Source of the DNA: Prosopocoilus inquinatus
Lineage: Eukaryota; Arthropoda; Insecta; Coleoptera; Lucanidae
Length of the DNA stretch: 64,000 nt
Assembly (NCBI GenBank): GCA_036172665.1
Contig: CM069875.1
Coordinates: forward strand, 13,658,001 to 13,722,000
Direction of reading: 5' to 3'
The notes under the pieces are model-generated. The model saw nothing but the letters and a program-made list of their open reading frames with translations. It was not told the origin of the DNA and ran no database searches. Both the position numbers and the translations under genes were made by a program. Below, in pieces: positions 33,162-42,439 of this stretch; position 1 is the first letter of the stretch, and each line of letters starts with the position of its first letter.

Positions 33162-36017
33162 ATGCTAGTGGATACTGGAGCCTCTTTGACCATATTAAAA
33201 GAAGAGTTTGTTCGGAGGATCGGGGCCCGAACTAAACCAGAACCACACGTTGTTTTCCGCGGAATTTCAGGAGACGAAGAGCCATGTTTGGGATCAATTG
33301 TGTTACCACTCCGGATAGGAAACAGGAACTACGATACCAAGTGCATGATATGGTCGAACTCAGTAAACCTGAATATGGATGGCCTTCTTGGTAGAGATTT
33401 TCTTCGAGCCAACAGCGCATCAGTCGACTATGGGGAAAATGTCCTCAGACTCGGAAAGGAAAAGGTGAAGCTCTTAAGTTATGATGATCTGAACGATCAG
33501 AATTATGACGATGCTTACTCTCTACGTCAAGAAAATGGCTGGGAATCCAACCGCAGAAGAAAGCAGGCTAACTTCCGAGAACCGGACCGAAACGGATTTA
33601 CAAAATCCAAGAGATCAACAGGATCTGAAAACCGGAATAAAGGAATGAAGCCGAAAAGCAACGGAATAACCGAACTGGGCAGGTGTGAGGAAAGACGCAA
33701 TCAAATATGGTTTCACCACAGACGAAATACAATTCCGAGAAGAAATACAGAAATAGCAGAGCCCAGTTATAGCGGTGTAGTGCGGAACGGAAAAGGAAGA
33801 TCCTTGAAGAAGGAAAATTTTGAATTAGTGAAGGAAAGTAGAGAACCGCGTAGTAAGGAAATAATTTCCATAAAAATGGAAAAGAAGAATGCCGAAATAA
33901 ATGAAGTCTGTGGGGATTTGTTTTCAGCTCCAGAAGAATACTCTTTGGCCCATTGTGTAGCAAAAGATCTCCACATGAGCAAAGGGATCGCGGTAGAATT
34001 CAAACAAAGATTTGGACGCGTGGAAGCTTTAAAGAAACAAAACACTCAAGTTGGCGGAGTAGCAGTCTTGAGGGACAACTTGCTCCGAGGAAAGCACAGA
34101 TTCATTTACTACCTTGTGACGAAAAATCAAAGTCAAGATAAACCTACCTATGAATCCTTAGAAAAGGCAATAGTAAGTCTACGGGATCACTGTCTACAGC
34201 ACAGAATCCAAAAGTTAGCAATGCCAAGGATAGGATGCGGGTTGGACGGACTTAATTGGGAAGAAGTCATAAGGATTATAAGAAGAGTGTTTGCCGAAAC
34301 CGGAATAAGCATCTTAGTTTATGCTCTGGTAATAGATAATGGTCGGCAAGAAAACACTAGAAACAGGCACGTCAAGGAAGGTACAAATGAAGTACAGATT
34401 GAAAGTGCTGAAAGGAAGCAAATGACACACCACCGTAAAGAAGTGGAAGAAGTACATAGAAGTGGAGGTAAAGATAGAAAAGTAATAAAGAAGGAGACTC
34501 TAGAGGAAGATCGCAAGTCGTCACCGTCACCACCAATGATGGATGATGACCAGGATGAAGCAGTTGGTGGCTGCCAAGTCCGAATTAAAAATGCGACCGA
34601 CATTCCTCCAAGATGTCAAATGTTGTGTACTGCTGTGCAGGGAATGATCAACCCTGGACAGGATTTAATGCTGGAACCCGCTCAGTTACTCATCCATGGA
34701 CTTATAGTAGCGCGTACTGTTTCCAAGGCCGGACGTGAAGTACCCGTTTGCATAATGAATGTCACCAATGAAAGGCTGAGAATACCGAAGAACACGGTAG
34801 TAGCCTACGGTGAGAGGGTAGATGTGTCTGAAAACCCAGGAAGGGAAAGGAAGAAAAGAATCCCCATAAATAAGGTAGACCTGAGGAAAGCCGGAATCCT
34901 AGAAAAATTGGAAATGGAACATCTGAGTAATGAAGAGAAAAATAAATTAATAAAACTAGTTCAAGAATACGGCGACATTTTTATGGGAAAAAATGTGAAT
35001 TTAGGATGCACGCACGAGGTGAAGCACAAGATTATTACAGAAGATGTGCCACCTATAACCAAAGCGCCCTACAGAGTGCCATACAGTCAGCGGAAGGAGC
35101 TCCAGAACCAGATCGGAGAAATGATAGAACAAGGAGTGATTAAAGAGTCCTCCTCTCCTTGGAGTGCGCCGGTAATTATGGTAAGGAAGAAAGCCGCAGA
35201 AGGTGAGAATAAAATTCGCGTTTGTATAGACTACAGGGCACTGAATTCCATCACCAAGCGAGACTATTTCCCATTACCGAACCTCCAGGAGGCTATCGAT
35301 CAACTAGGGAATGCAAAGTTCTTTTCCACGTTGGATCTGGCAAGCGGATATTGGCAAGTGGAAGTGGACCCGAAGGATAGGGAGAAAACAGGATTTTCAA
35401 CTCCCGATGGTCACTATGAATGCCTAAGAATGCCGTTTGGACTGGCAAATGCTCCAAGCACCTTTCAAAGATTGATGTATTCAGTGATGTCGGGATTGAC
35501 CGGGGACAAATGTTTGGTATACCTCGACGACATCATCGTGTTTAGCAAAACACTAAATGAGCATTTGGAAAGGTTGACCGAAGAGTTCGAAAGGCTCAGG
35601 AAAGCCAATTTAAAGTTGAAGCCGTCAAAGTGTAGGTTTTTAGCCAGAGAAGCTAAATATCTGGGACATGTTATATCTCAACAGGGAGTGAAACCGGACC
35701 CCGAGAAATTAAGTGTTGTGAAAAATTACCCACGACCAAGAACCGTGAAGGACATCAGAGCTTTCTTAGGATTAGTAGGATTTTACAGGAAGTTTATCCC
35801 AGAGTTCTCGCACAAGGCAATCCCCTTGACGTCGCTCACAAAGAAGGATGTTGAGTTGGTATGGACTCAGGAGCAGGAGGACGCATTTGAATACCTCAAA
35901 GAAAGGTTATGCAACCCACCAGTCCCGAAATACCCTAATTTTGAGGAACCGTTCATACTAGCTACTTTCTGGAACAGCTATCGGCGCAGTGCTAAGTCAG
36001 AAGGAAGGAACGTATGA
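33162..36017 (+). CDS. pol: Pol part 1: protease, macrodomain, RT (frame-broken)
   Basis: 951-codon frame; 33162 is the first ATG but the frame is open upstream through the gag stop. Protease: V-D-T-G-A-S with Asp4. Residues ~240-390 (about 33870-34335) form a TARG1/OARD1-type macrodomain: I-N-E-V-C-G-D-L-F, S-L-A-H-C-V-A-K-D, M-S-K-G-I-A-V-E-F, Y-Y-L-V-T-K-N (Lys321) and M-P-R-I-G-C-G-L-D-G (Asp362). In TARG1 the equivalent Lys and Asp do the ADP-ribosyl hydrolysis. RT: S-P-W-S-A-P-V, C-I-D-Y-R-A-L-N, D-L-A-S-G-Y-W-Q and Y787-L-D-D, then thumb/connection F-L-G-L-V-G-F-Y-R-K-F-I. The frame leaves Pol near 35967, where a few bases are missing at the start of RNase H, including its first catalytic Asp; the last ~17 codons are out of frame. 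Hence this copy of Pol is defective though all upstream motifs are intact. Confidence 0.92.
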   Translation: MLVDTGASLTILKEEFVRRIGARTKPEPHVVFRGISGDEEPCLGSIVLPLRIGNRNYDTKCMIWSNSVNLNMDGLLGRDFLRANSASVDYGENVLRLGKEKVKLLSYDDLNDQNYDDAYSLRQENGWESNRRRKQANFREPDRNGFTKSKRSTGSENRNKGMKPKSNGITELGRCEERRNQIWFHHRRNTIPRRNTEIAEPSYSGVVRNGKGRSLKKENFELVKESREPRSKEIISIKMEKKNAEINEVCGDLFSAPEEYSLAHCVAKDLHMSKGIAVEFKQRFGRVEALKKQNTQVGGVAVLRDNLLRGKHRFIYYLVTKNQSQDKPTYESLEKAIVSLRDHCLQHRIQKLAMPRIGCGLDGLNWEEVIRIIRRVFAETGISILVYALVIDNGRQENTRNRHVKEGTNEVQIESAERKQMTHHRKEVEEVHRSGGKDRKVIKKETLEEDRKSSPSPPMMDDDQDEAVGGCQVRIKNATDIPPRCQMLCTAVQGMINPGQDLMLEPAQLLIHGLIVARTVSKAGREVPVCIMNVTNERLRIPKNTVVAYGERVDVSENPGRERKKRIPINKVDLRKAGILEKLEMEHLSNEEKNKLIKLVQEYGDIFMGKNVNLGCTHEVKHKIITEDVPPITKAPYRVPYSQRKELQNQIGEMIEQGVIKESSSPWSAPVIMVRKKAAEGENKIRVCIDYRALNSITKRDYFPLPNLQEAIDQLGNAKFFSTLDLASGYWQVEVDPKDREKTGFSTPDGHYECLRMPFGLANAPSTFQRLMYSVMSGLTGDKCLVYLDDIIVFSKTLNEHLERLTEEFERLRKANLKLKPSKCRFLAREAKYLGHVISQQGVKPDPEKLSVVKNYPRPRTVKDIRAFLGLVGFYRKFIPEFSHKAIPLTSLTKKDVELVWTQEQEDAFEYLKERLCNPPVPKYPNFEEPFILATFWNSYRRSAKSEGRNV

Positions 36018-38745
36018 AAGACCCATAGCGTACGCCAGCCGGCAACTCAACAAAGCCGAGCGAAATTACGACGTGACTCAACAAGAATGTTTAGCAGTTG
36101 TTTGGGCTATCAAACATTTTAGATGTTATCTCTACGGGACTAAGTTCACCATCTATACGGACCACAGACCGTTAAAGTGGTTGTTCTCACTAAAGGACCC
36201 GACATCGAGATTAGCCCGATGGGCTCTACTCTTGTCAGAGTACGACTTTACAATAGAGTATAAGCCAGGAAAAAAGAACAACAATGCTGATGCTATGAGT
36301 CGATTGCCTATGGTAGAAAGACCTTCACAGGAACCGGAGATTTGTATAAATCAGGTCCGAGGTTTAAGGCCGATGAAGAGGAAAGGAATAACTAACCTTC
36401 ATACATTGAGCGAAGCTGTAAAAAGAGAACGTCAACAAATACGACAGGAAATCAACGAAGTTGACGAGATCACCAAATATGGAAGCGAAGGAAGAAAATC
36501 TCGTACAACATTCCCAAAAGAAGTTATGGAGAAAGAACCAAAGTATGGACAAAGTAAGGTTCGGAATCAATATGACGAAAACTGGAACCCCAGCTACGGA
36601 GAAAGAAACATAGCAGTCCCAGTTGATGTTCAAGTGGAAGTGAATACACGTAATGAAGAGCTCAGCGATGACGAGCCGGGGGACCGAAAATATGAAAGGA
36701 CATTCTCTCAGTTAGATAGAGAAAAGGTACAAGGTTACGAAGAATTCCAAAGATGGGCAGAAGAGAAAAGGAAAGATGATCGAATGAAAATCATACCATC
36801 ACACGAAACGAATCCCAAGACAGAAGGAGACAGGCAAGAAATTGTAACACACCCGATTTCCAGAAGAAACCGGATTGGAACAGAAGTTACGCCCGTACCA
36901 TACCTAGACAAGAAGGTGATAGCCGACGAACAAGGGAAGGATCCAGTTCTCAAGATTGTGCACCGACAAATTCTGGAAGAACAAAAAGACGATCCTTATT
37001 ATATCGACGACGATGGTGCTATTTTCCGTGTAAGACGCGGAAATGAAAGGAATGACCGGATTGTCATCCCGAAGAACTTGGTACGACAGTCTATACGTGA
37101 CTACCACGATTTGCCGTACGCAGGACACCAAGGCGTACCGAAAACACTAAAATTGCTACAAGGGCGGATGTACTGGAAGGGAATGGAAGAGGACATTAAG
37201 GATTACATCCAAAAATGTCACTCTTGTAATGCGCGAAAAACACCTACCAACCGAAAACCAGCACCCTTGCAGCCGTTTTGCGAAGTGTCGTACCCGTTCG
37301 AGTTGACAGCAATGGACATAGTAGGACCGCTAGTTACCACAGATCAAGGCAACAAATACATATTGACCTTTCAGGATTATTTTACTAAGTATCCGGAAGC
37401 GATACCTCTACCGGATCAGAAAGCGGACACCGTAGCACGAGCATTTGTGGAAAACATCGTCGCCAGACACGGAGTTCCAAGGAAGTTGCTTACCGATCAA
37501 GGTACCAACTTCGTATCGGAACTTATGAAGAACGTGTGTAAAATCCTAGGAATTAAAAAGATCCAGACAACTCCATACCACCCCCAGAGTAATGGAATGA
37601 TAGAACGAACACATCGAGTTCTGAAAGATATGCTGTCTCACTACGTTACGAAATCGCAACGGGATTGGTATAAGTGGATTCCTTATGTGTTAATGGCCTA
37701 CAGAGCCAGCATCCACTCTTCTATTGGAGAGACACCATATTTTCTGCTTCATGGAAGGGACATGAGACTGCCTAATGACGACGATCTTACTTCTACCAGA
37801 CAACGATACGACTACAGTGAAAACTACGCTGCAGAATTGGTAGCGAGGTTGAACTCAACCTTTGAAGTCGTACGAGAAAAACTCAAGAAATCAGCAGGAC
37901 AGCGGGAGAAACAGTACAATAAAAAGACAAAACCCACCGAATTCAAACTCGGGGATAAAGTCTACTTGTACAACCCAGCGGTAAAACCCGGTCTGTCGAG
38001 AAAACTGAGTAAACAGTGGGAAGGACCGTATCGAATAATCGAAAGGTTAGGTCCTGTAACGTACAAGATCGCCAGAATAGGGAAGGACGAAGAACAAACA
38101 GTCCATGTCAATAGGTTTAAATGGTATGAAGATGGAGACGAGATTCGAAATGTACCCCAACCTCAAGGACATAAAGAGGATGCACCAGATCAAGAAGATT
38201 CAGACAATCCAGAGTCAAAGACGGAGTCTGAGGAAGACTTAATGGTTCCCGGAAACTTTGAAGAGTTGGAGAGAGCATATTTTGGTGGAGTACCAGCGCC
38301 GTTTCCGCAGGAAAATGTAAACGCTCCAGAAGAAGTGGAACCATGGATTGGAACACCGGTGTCAATGAGGGACGAACCCCAAGCACCTCGTGTAGTAAAC
38401 TTCAATCCTAATGTACTGAACGAAATTCCCGAAGACTACCAAATACAAAATGAAGAACCACCCGAATTGGTGGAAGAAGATAGTTTCGAAGAGGAGGATG
38501 AAACGGAGAACGAAGATTCGGCAGAAGTTCAGGAAAATCAAGGACAAACCCCAGAAAGCGATAATGTCAAAGGAACAGCTGGAAGTAGCGGACATCGCTA
38601 TGACACAAGAAGTAAAGGACCTGCAGAATTACAGCCATGGGTCATGCCGAAAACATTAATGGTAAATAGCGGATACCCTGAAGTAAAGAAAAGCTTCAAA
38701 CCACACATAAATGATCAAAATTTAGATGAAATCACTTTGGCATAA
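35989..38745 (+). CDS. pol: Pol part 2: RNase H remainder and integrase
   Basis: 918-codon continuation in the frame one base on. Residues 1-110 are the rest of RNase H (Q-Q-E-C-L-A-V-V-W-A with catalytic Glu; Y-T-D-H-R-P-L-K-W with Asp; N-A-D-A-M-S-R-L). Residues ~110-330 are a highly charged spacer longer than usual. Integrase: H-H-C-C zinc domain (G-H-Q-G-V ... C-H-S-C), catalytic D of A-M-D-I-V-G-P (~443), D of L-T-D-Q-G-T-N-F (~503) and E of N-G-M-I-E-R-T-H (~538), then a G-P-Y-R-I-I-E-R module. The last ~200 residues are acidic (runs of E and D), an unusual tail of unknown role. The ATG at 35989 is internal to RNase H and is not a natural start. Confidence 0.92.
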   Translation: MLSQKEGTYERPIAYASRQLNKAERNYDVTQQECLAVVWAIKHFRCYLYGTKFTIYTDHRPLKWLFSLKDPTSRLARWALLLSEYDFTIEYKPGKKNNNADAMSRLPMVERPSQEPEICINQVRGLRPMKRKGITNLHTLSEAVKRERQQIRQEINEVDEITKYGSEGRKSRTTFPKEVMEKEPKYGQSKVRNQYDENWNPSYGERNIAVPVDVQVEVNTRNEELSDDEPGDRKYERTFSQLDREKVQGYEEFQRWAEEKRKDDRMKIIPSHETNPKTEGDRQEIVTHPISRRNRIGTEVTPVPYLDKKVIADEQGKDPVLKIVHRQILEEQKDDPYYIDDDGAIFRVRRGNERNDRIVIPKNLVRQSIRDYHDLPYAGHQGVPKTLKLLQGRMYWKGMEEDIKDYIQKCHSCNARKTPTNRKPAPLQPFCEVSYPFELTAMDIVGPLVTTDQGNKYILTFQDYFTKYPEAIPLPDQKADTVARAFVENIVARHGVPRKLLTDQGTNFVSELMKNVCKILGIKKIQTTPYHPQSNGMIERTHRVLKDMLSHYVTKSQRDWYKWIPYVLMAYRASIHSSIGETPYFLLHGRDMRLPNDDDLTSTRQRYDYSENYAAELVARLNSTFEVVREKLKKSAGQREKQYNKKTKPTEFKLGDKVYLYNPAVKPGLSRKLSKQWEGPYRIIERLGPVTYKIARIGKDEEQTVHVNRFKWYEDGDEIRNVPQPQGHKEDAPDQEDSDNPESKTESEEDLMVPGNFEELERAYFGGVPAPFPQENVNAPEEVEPWIGTPVSMRDEPQAPRVVNFNPNVLNEIPEDYQIQNEEPPELVEEDSFEEEDETENEDSAEVQENQGQTPESDNVKGTAGSSGHRYDTRSKGPAELQPWVMPKTLMVNSGYPEVKKSFKPHINDQNLDEITLA

Positions 38746-39668
38746 TGTGTAGTTTTTTTTTTTTTTTTTTAATTTTCACCCTTTTTATCTCTTATCCAAC
38801 CCCTACAGTCCTTTATCTAGGAGAATGATAGACACAACTAAAAATGTTTTGATTTGTTATGCAAAATTTCAAAATTTTGAGAAGAACTATGTGTTCTTGA
38901 TTCATTTGGGTTTTAGGGTGTTCGATTAAATATTTAAGATGAAGATCAATGATTTAATCTAAAAATTTATCAAAATTTAAGGGATGATTGATTCTTTTTG
39001 TATTTAAACATTTTTTTTTACAGTTCATTTTGTTATTAAAAGGGAGTTTAGCTTCCTAAAGTTAATTGTAACGGAGAATTCCATTATTTATTTAATTTTG
39101 TTTTGGGTTTTCAAAATTTAAAAAGGGATTAGAAATTCTTTTTCTAGTGATGTCTTACTTTTCTTTGTGCCACTTTTCCGTAATGGATAATAATTCAGTT
39201 GGGATACATAAAAATAAAATAACGGGGAGCTCCATTACTAAAGTTTGTTTCTTAAGTGAAATCTTAGAATTTGAGGAGGAAATATTTTGATCTATCTTAT
39301 TTCATTATTTTATTTGAGTAATGACTGTACTTTCGGTTTGTCAAAAGTTTACACGTACCAGAAATGGATTGGTAATTTTGAATAGATCCGTTTATTTTAA
39401 AACTTGGCCGACAAAGTACATTCTTCCTTTCTTAAGCGTGGCTTGAAAGAGTAAGAAAGGATGTCAGGCCCCTTGAGTAGTATGTAGAATAGAAATATGA
39501 AGAATGTTAGGGAATTATGTGATCCCATTTAAAAAAAAAAAAAAACCTCAAAGAAGTTCTCGTAAACGTATTTATAGGGCGAAAGAAAGAATAAGAGTAC
39601 AGAAGCATTTACCGCGAGCAAAAATTTACTTTATCAACGAACATGCATTAGGCAGACGAAGAAAATAA
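38746..39668 (+). other. non-coding gap between pol and KH ORF
   Basis: Starts with a long T run (38753-38770) and has no ORF on the element strand; contains an A run near 39530. The distance from the promoter suggests the downstream ORF needs a spliced or subgenomic RNA. A CATTAGGCAG acceptor-like motif lies just before it (near 39643-39652). Confidence 0.45.
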
Positions 39669-40247
39669 ATGGTTGATAATTCGTATGTTAAAGGAGAAGC
39701 CAGAGACACCATGCAGAAAACAGAAGAGGCTTGCGCACGGATTCTTCTCACTCGCCATCAAGTAAAAGAAGTTGTAGGAAACGGAGGTGTCCGTATCGCA
39801 GCCATAAGAAACAAGTCGAAAGCTAGAATCTACATTTGTTCTCAAATGGAGGAAGAAGAACTTCGACTCCTACAGATCAAGGGAACCGTACTACAAGTAG
39901 AACGGGCAGTGAAAAGCCTCTTGAAGGAGCTATATAAACACTCATTGGAGACCCTGTACGAAATGGACGAGAGTGGTGTCCGAATCCGGTCTAGAGTGTC
40001 CCTACGGCTCCTGCTCCTTGAAGAAATAACAAAGCGATGGGAAGGACCCCCATGTGTCATCAAACCCCTTCTGAAAAGTAGAGAAGTATCGTGGAAGGAA
40101 GAAGGTGTCTTCCCAAATTCTACGGAACAGGCAATTTATATTGCCGGTGACTGGGCAAAAGTTGCTGAGGCCATCCAACAAACCCTCGCGACCCACCGTG
40201 TATGCCGGCGCTTTGTCAAAGACCCAGTACTCCTTTACGTCCCATAA
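39669..40247 (+). CDS. accessory ORF with KH RNA-binding domain
   Basis: 192 residues from ATG 39669; an in-frame TAA directly upstream fixes the frame limit. Residues ~22-88 fit a type I KH fold: A-R-I-L-L-T, then the V-V-G-N-G-G-V-R-I nucleic-acid-binding loop (Gly37-x-x-Gly40, I43), I-R-N-K-S-K-A-R-I-Y-I, and L-L-Q-I-K-G-T-V-L-Q-V-E-R-A-V. KH domains bind single-stranded RNA or DNA. A second, degenerate KH-like unit may occupy residues ~104-178 (A-I-Y-I-A-G-D-W-A-K-V-A-E-A-I) but lacks the GxxG loop. There is no signal peptide or membrane segment, so it is not an env. It sits in the env position of the retroelement, between pol and the 3' LTR. Its role is inferred: binding element RNA or host transcripts. 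The frame is intact in a young element, which argues it is used. Confidence 0.8.
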   Translation: MVDNSYVKGEARDTMQKTEEACARILLTRHQVKEVVGNGGVRIAAIRNKSKARIYICSQMEEEELRLLQIKGTVLQVERAVKSLLKELYKHSLETLYEMDESGVRIRSRVSLRLLLLEEITKRWEGPPCVIKPLLKSREVSWKEEGVFPNSTEQAIYIAGDWAKVAEAIQQTLATHRVCRRFVKDPVLLYVP

Positions 40248-41073
40248 AAAGAATTAGCCAGATGCACTAAGAACAAACATCGAACCTGATGTTCGCCTGA
40301 AGCATGTCGTACGAAATTATAATTACATATTTTCTTATGTCAATTTTTTTTTTGTTTATTTTTCTTTCTTTGTTATATTCATTAACCGAAATTTTGATTG
40401 TACTATAATAGAGATACTATTATTCTTTCCTCGCATAAACTTTAGTTTAAATACCTTTTATTTCACTGTTTTTATTATATTGTAATCTAAGAATCTGATA
40501 CTCGTTTTTTTTGTTATATGTAATCTTTGACATGGAGACAACCTGACATGAGGCAACCTCCACACACAACCATGAGCCAGCCAGTAAGCACCAAAAGGTC
40601 CTGAGTCGTTAGTTACGTGATCCGGAAGAGTAGGCGGTTGTTGAACCGACCCACCTCAACATGGACACAAACTATCTCATTCGAACCGATCAAGACGGTG
40701 TTACTGAAAGGCACCGCCCTGCACAAAGGAAACCAGACCTTCATCACATGTCTCAGGAAGGACTGACCTAGTCATCCAGGAGGATATTTGTAGAAGAAAG
40801 GACGTGACGACATGGTGCCCGGCCGAATAAGCTCACATTATCGAAAGGAAGCTGGAGTCTCGAACAATTGGTGAAACGTTATACCATGAATAATTATTGT
40901 GTTGTGTCTTATGCCATTTTGCCTCATGACATTTATTTATTTTTTTTATACATTTGTTCTATGTTAATTAATTTCAAATTGTGTAATTAATTTATTTTTA
41001 TGATTGTAAGGGACCCTGTAACAGAGACCTCTGCTAATTCAAAAGGTATTGACCTCGGGTCAACACTTTTACT
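40248..41073 (+). other. 3' untranslated part of gypsy element
   Basis: No ORF. Contains a G/A- and C/A-rich block (40540-40870) unlike the T-rich flanks. Ends at the polypurine tract. Confidence 0.45.
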
Positions 41074-41086
41074 AAAGGGGAAGGGA
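41074..41086 (+). other. polypurine tract
   Basis: AAAGGGGAAGGGA immediately before the 3' LTR primes plus-strand DNA synthesis in this class of element. Confidence 0.85.
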
Positions 41087-42091
41087 TGTAAACAGGCGAA
41101 ATTTCTAGCATGAATTATTTTCCTTCGAATATCATGTAGCGTATTAACTTTATTTTTTTTTTATTTCTGCATAAAGAAATTTGAGTACCAGAATCAAAAT
41201 TTTATTAAACTCCAAATGAGCATGCAGTCATAACATCCTTTCTAGATAACGGTTTATTTAGCTGACTGGCATGAGAAAATCCGCGTGATTGAGCGTGTGA
41301 AACGCGGGGGAGTTCTTAAAACAAACCTCCCGGCGAAAAGGAGGAGGAAGGTAATTACTGCTTAAGACAGTCGTCATTCGGTCCTAAATTAAGTCAGACG
41401 TGGTTTTGATCAAAATTGTGAATGTAAATGTAACTTCGGAAAATTAAGAGTTTTGGTGGGTGAAAAGTGAGGTGGTAGAAGCCCCCGAAAGGAGAGCGAG
41501 CCCCTGTCATCAACGTTCCGGAAAATAAAAGAAAGAGGATCTCTATTGCAGCGTCTCCCTGCTTAACAGGTAGGAAAATGATAGTTGTTCAGTGTTAATT
41601 CGTACCATTTGGTTTGGAGGAAAATCCTCAAAGTAGTTCCGACATTTTTTTCCCTTTATTCTTTAATTATGATTTGTCTTGTTTTTATTTGTAAATTTAA
41701 GGTGTCGAATATATTCCTTTTTCATACCTTCAAGGGACTTTTATTTCATTTTGGTGTCGTAATCAATTAATCATTTCTTTTTTTAATTTTTTTATTAAAA
41801 TTGTATATAAAACTCGTACAGTTCTAGAGTCAAGAACTAACGCTTCCGACTTTAATGCCAAGGGAAAGAGAGCCCCATTAATTACGTGAGGGTAAAAATT
41901 TCAATTGCTTTAATTAATATTATTATATTCTTTATTTTGGGCCCGATGCCCCGTGAGCCATTAATGAATGCATCGGTGGTGGCAGCGCAATAATCATTCA
42001 TAGAAATTTTCTTTAATTTTTTTTTGTATTAAAAATTTAATCCCTCATTTAATATAACTCGGCTCCTTTACCTAGAAAGGCCGCGCCTACA
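41087..42091 (+). repeat. 3' LTR of macrodomain gypsy element
   Basis: Nearly identical partner of 29582-30583. Internal short open frames are chance. Confidence 0.93.
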
Positions 42092-42439
42092 ATATTTACA
42101 ATGTTCAGGTAGGCTGTGAGTGAAGATTTTTAAACAATTTTAATTTTCTGTCAAATCTCAGATTATTTGGAAATATCTGAGCGTAAAAGAAGTGTTGGTT
42201 GAAAATGCTTTAGTGTCTAATATAAATAAAAGAAAATGTAATTATTGTCTGAACGAAGTGAGTACGGCGGGAATCGATATAAATATGTACGGCGTACGAC
42301 CGATCCATTCCGATTCGTTCATCTCGTTCACCGATTCGTTCGTTCGTTTTTTTAAGAACGAATCTTTTGAGTCGTTCATAAGTTCATACTAATAATATGA
42401 ACGATTCATTCATGAACGACACAACTCTATAATGCTCTG

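Larger units (their letters stand above)
29582..42091 (+). mobile_element. 12.5-kb gypsy element with macrodomain and KH ORF
   Basis: LTRs 29582-30583 and 41087-42091 (about 1.0 kb) are nearly identical: by eye a 3-nt indel near 30127 and two substitutions near the 3' end. A 4-bp duplication ATAT flanks it (29578-29581, 42092-42095). LTR ends are TG...CA. A primer site follows the 5' LTR and a polypurine tract (41074-41086) precedes the 3' LTR. Order: 1.1-kb leader, gag, pol with an inserted macrodomain, 0.9-kb gap, KH-domain ORF, 0.8-kb tail. Pol is broken by one short deletion near 35967. Recently inserted. Confidence 0.95.
29266..42431. mobile_element. small hAT-like element split by a gypsy insertion
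   Basis: Ends TAGAGTTGTGCCGTTCA (29266) and, on the reverse strand, TAGAGTTGTGTCGTTCA (from 42429). The 8-bp flanks TTGCTCTG (29258-29265) and ATGCTCTG (42432-42439) agree at 7 of 8. Both arms are full of GAACGAATC/GATTCGTTC palindromes. Without the 12.5-kb insertion only ~650 bp remains and no transposase, so it is a non-autonomous hAT. Confidence 0.7.
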
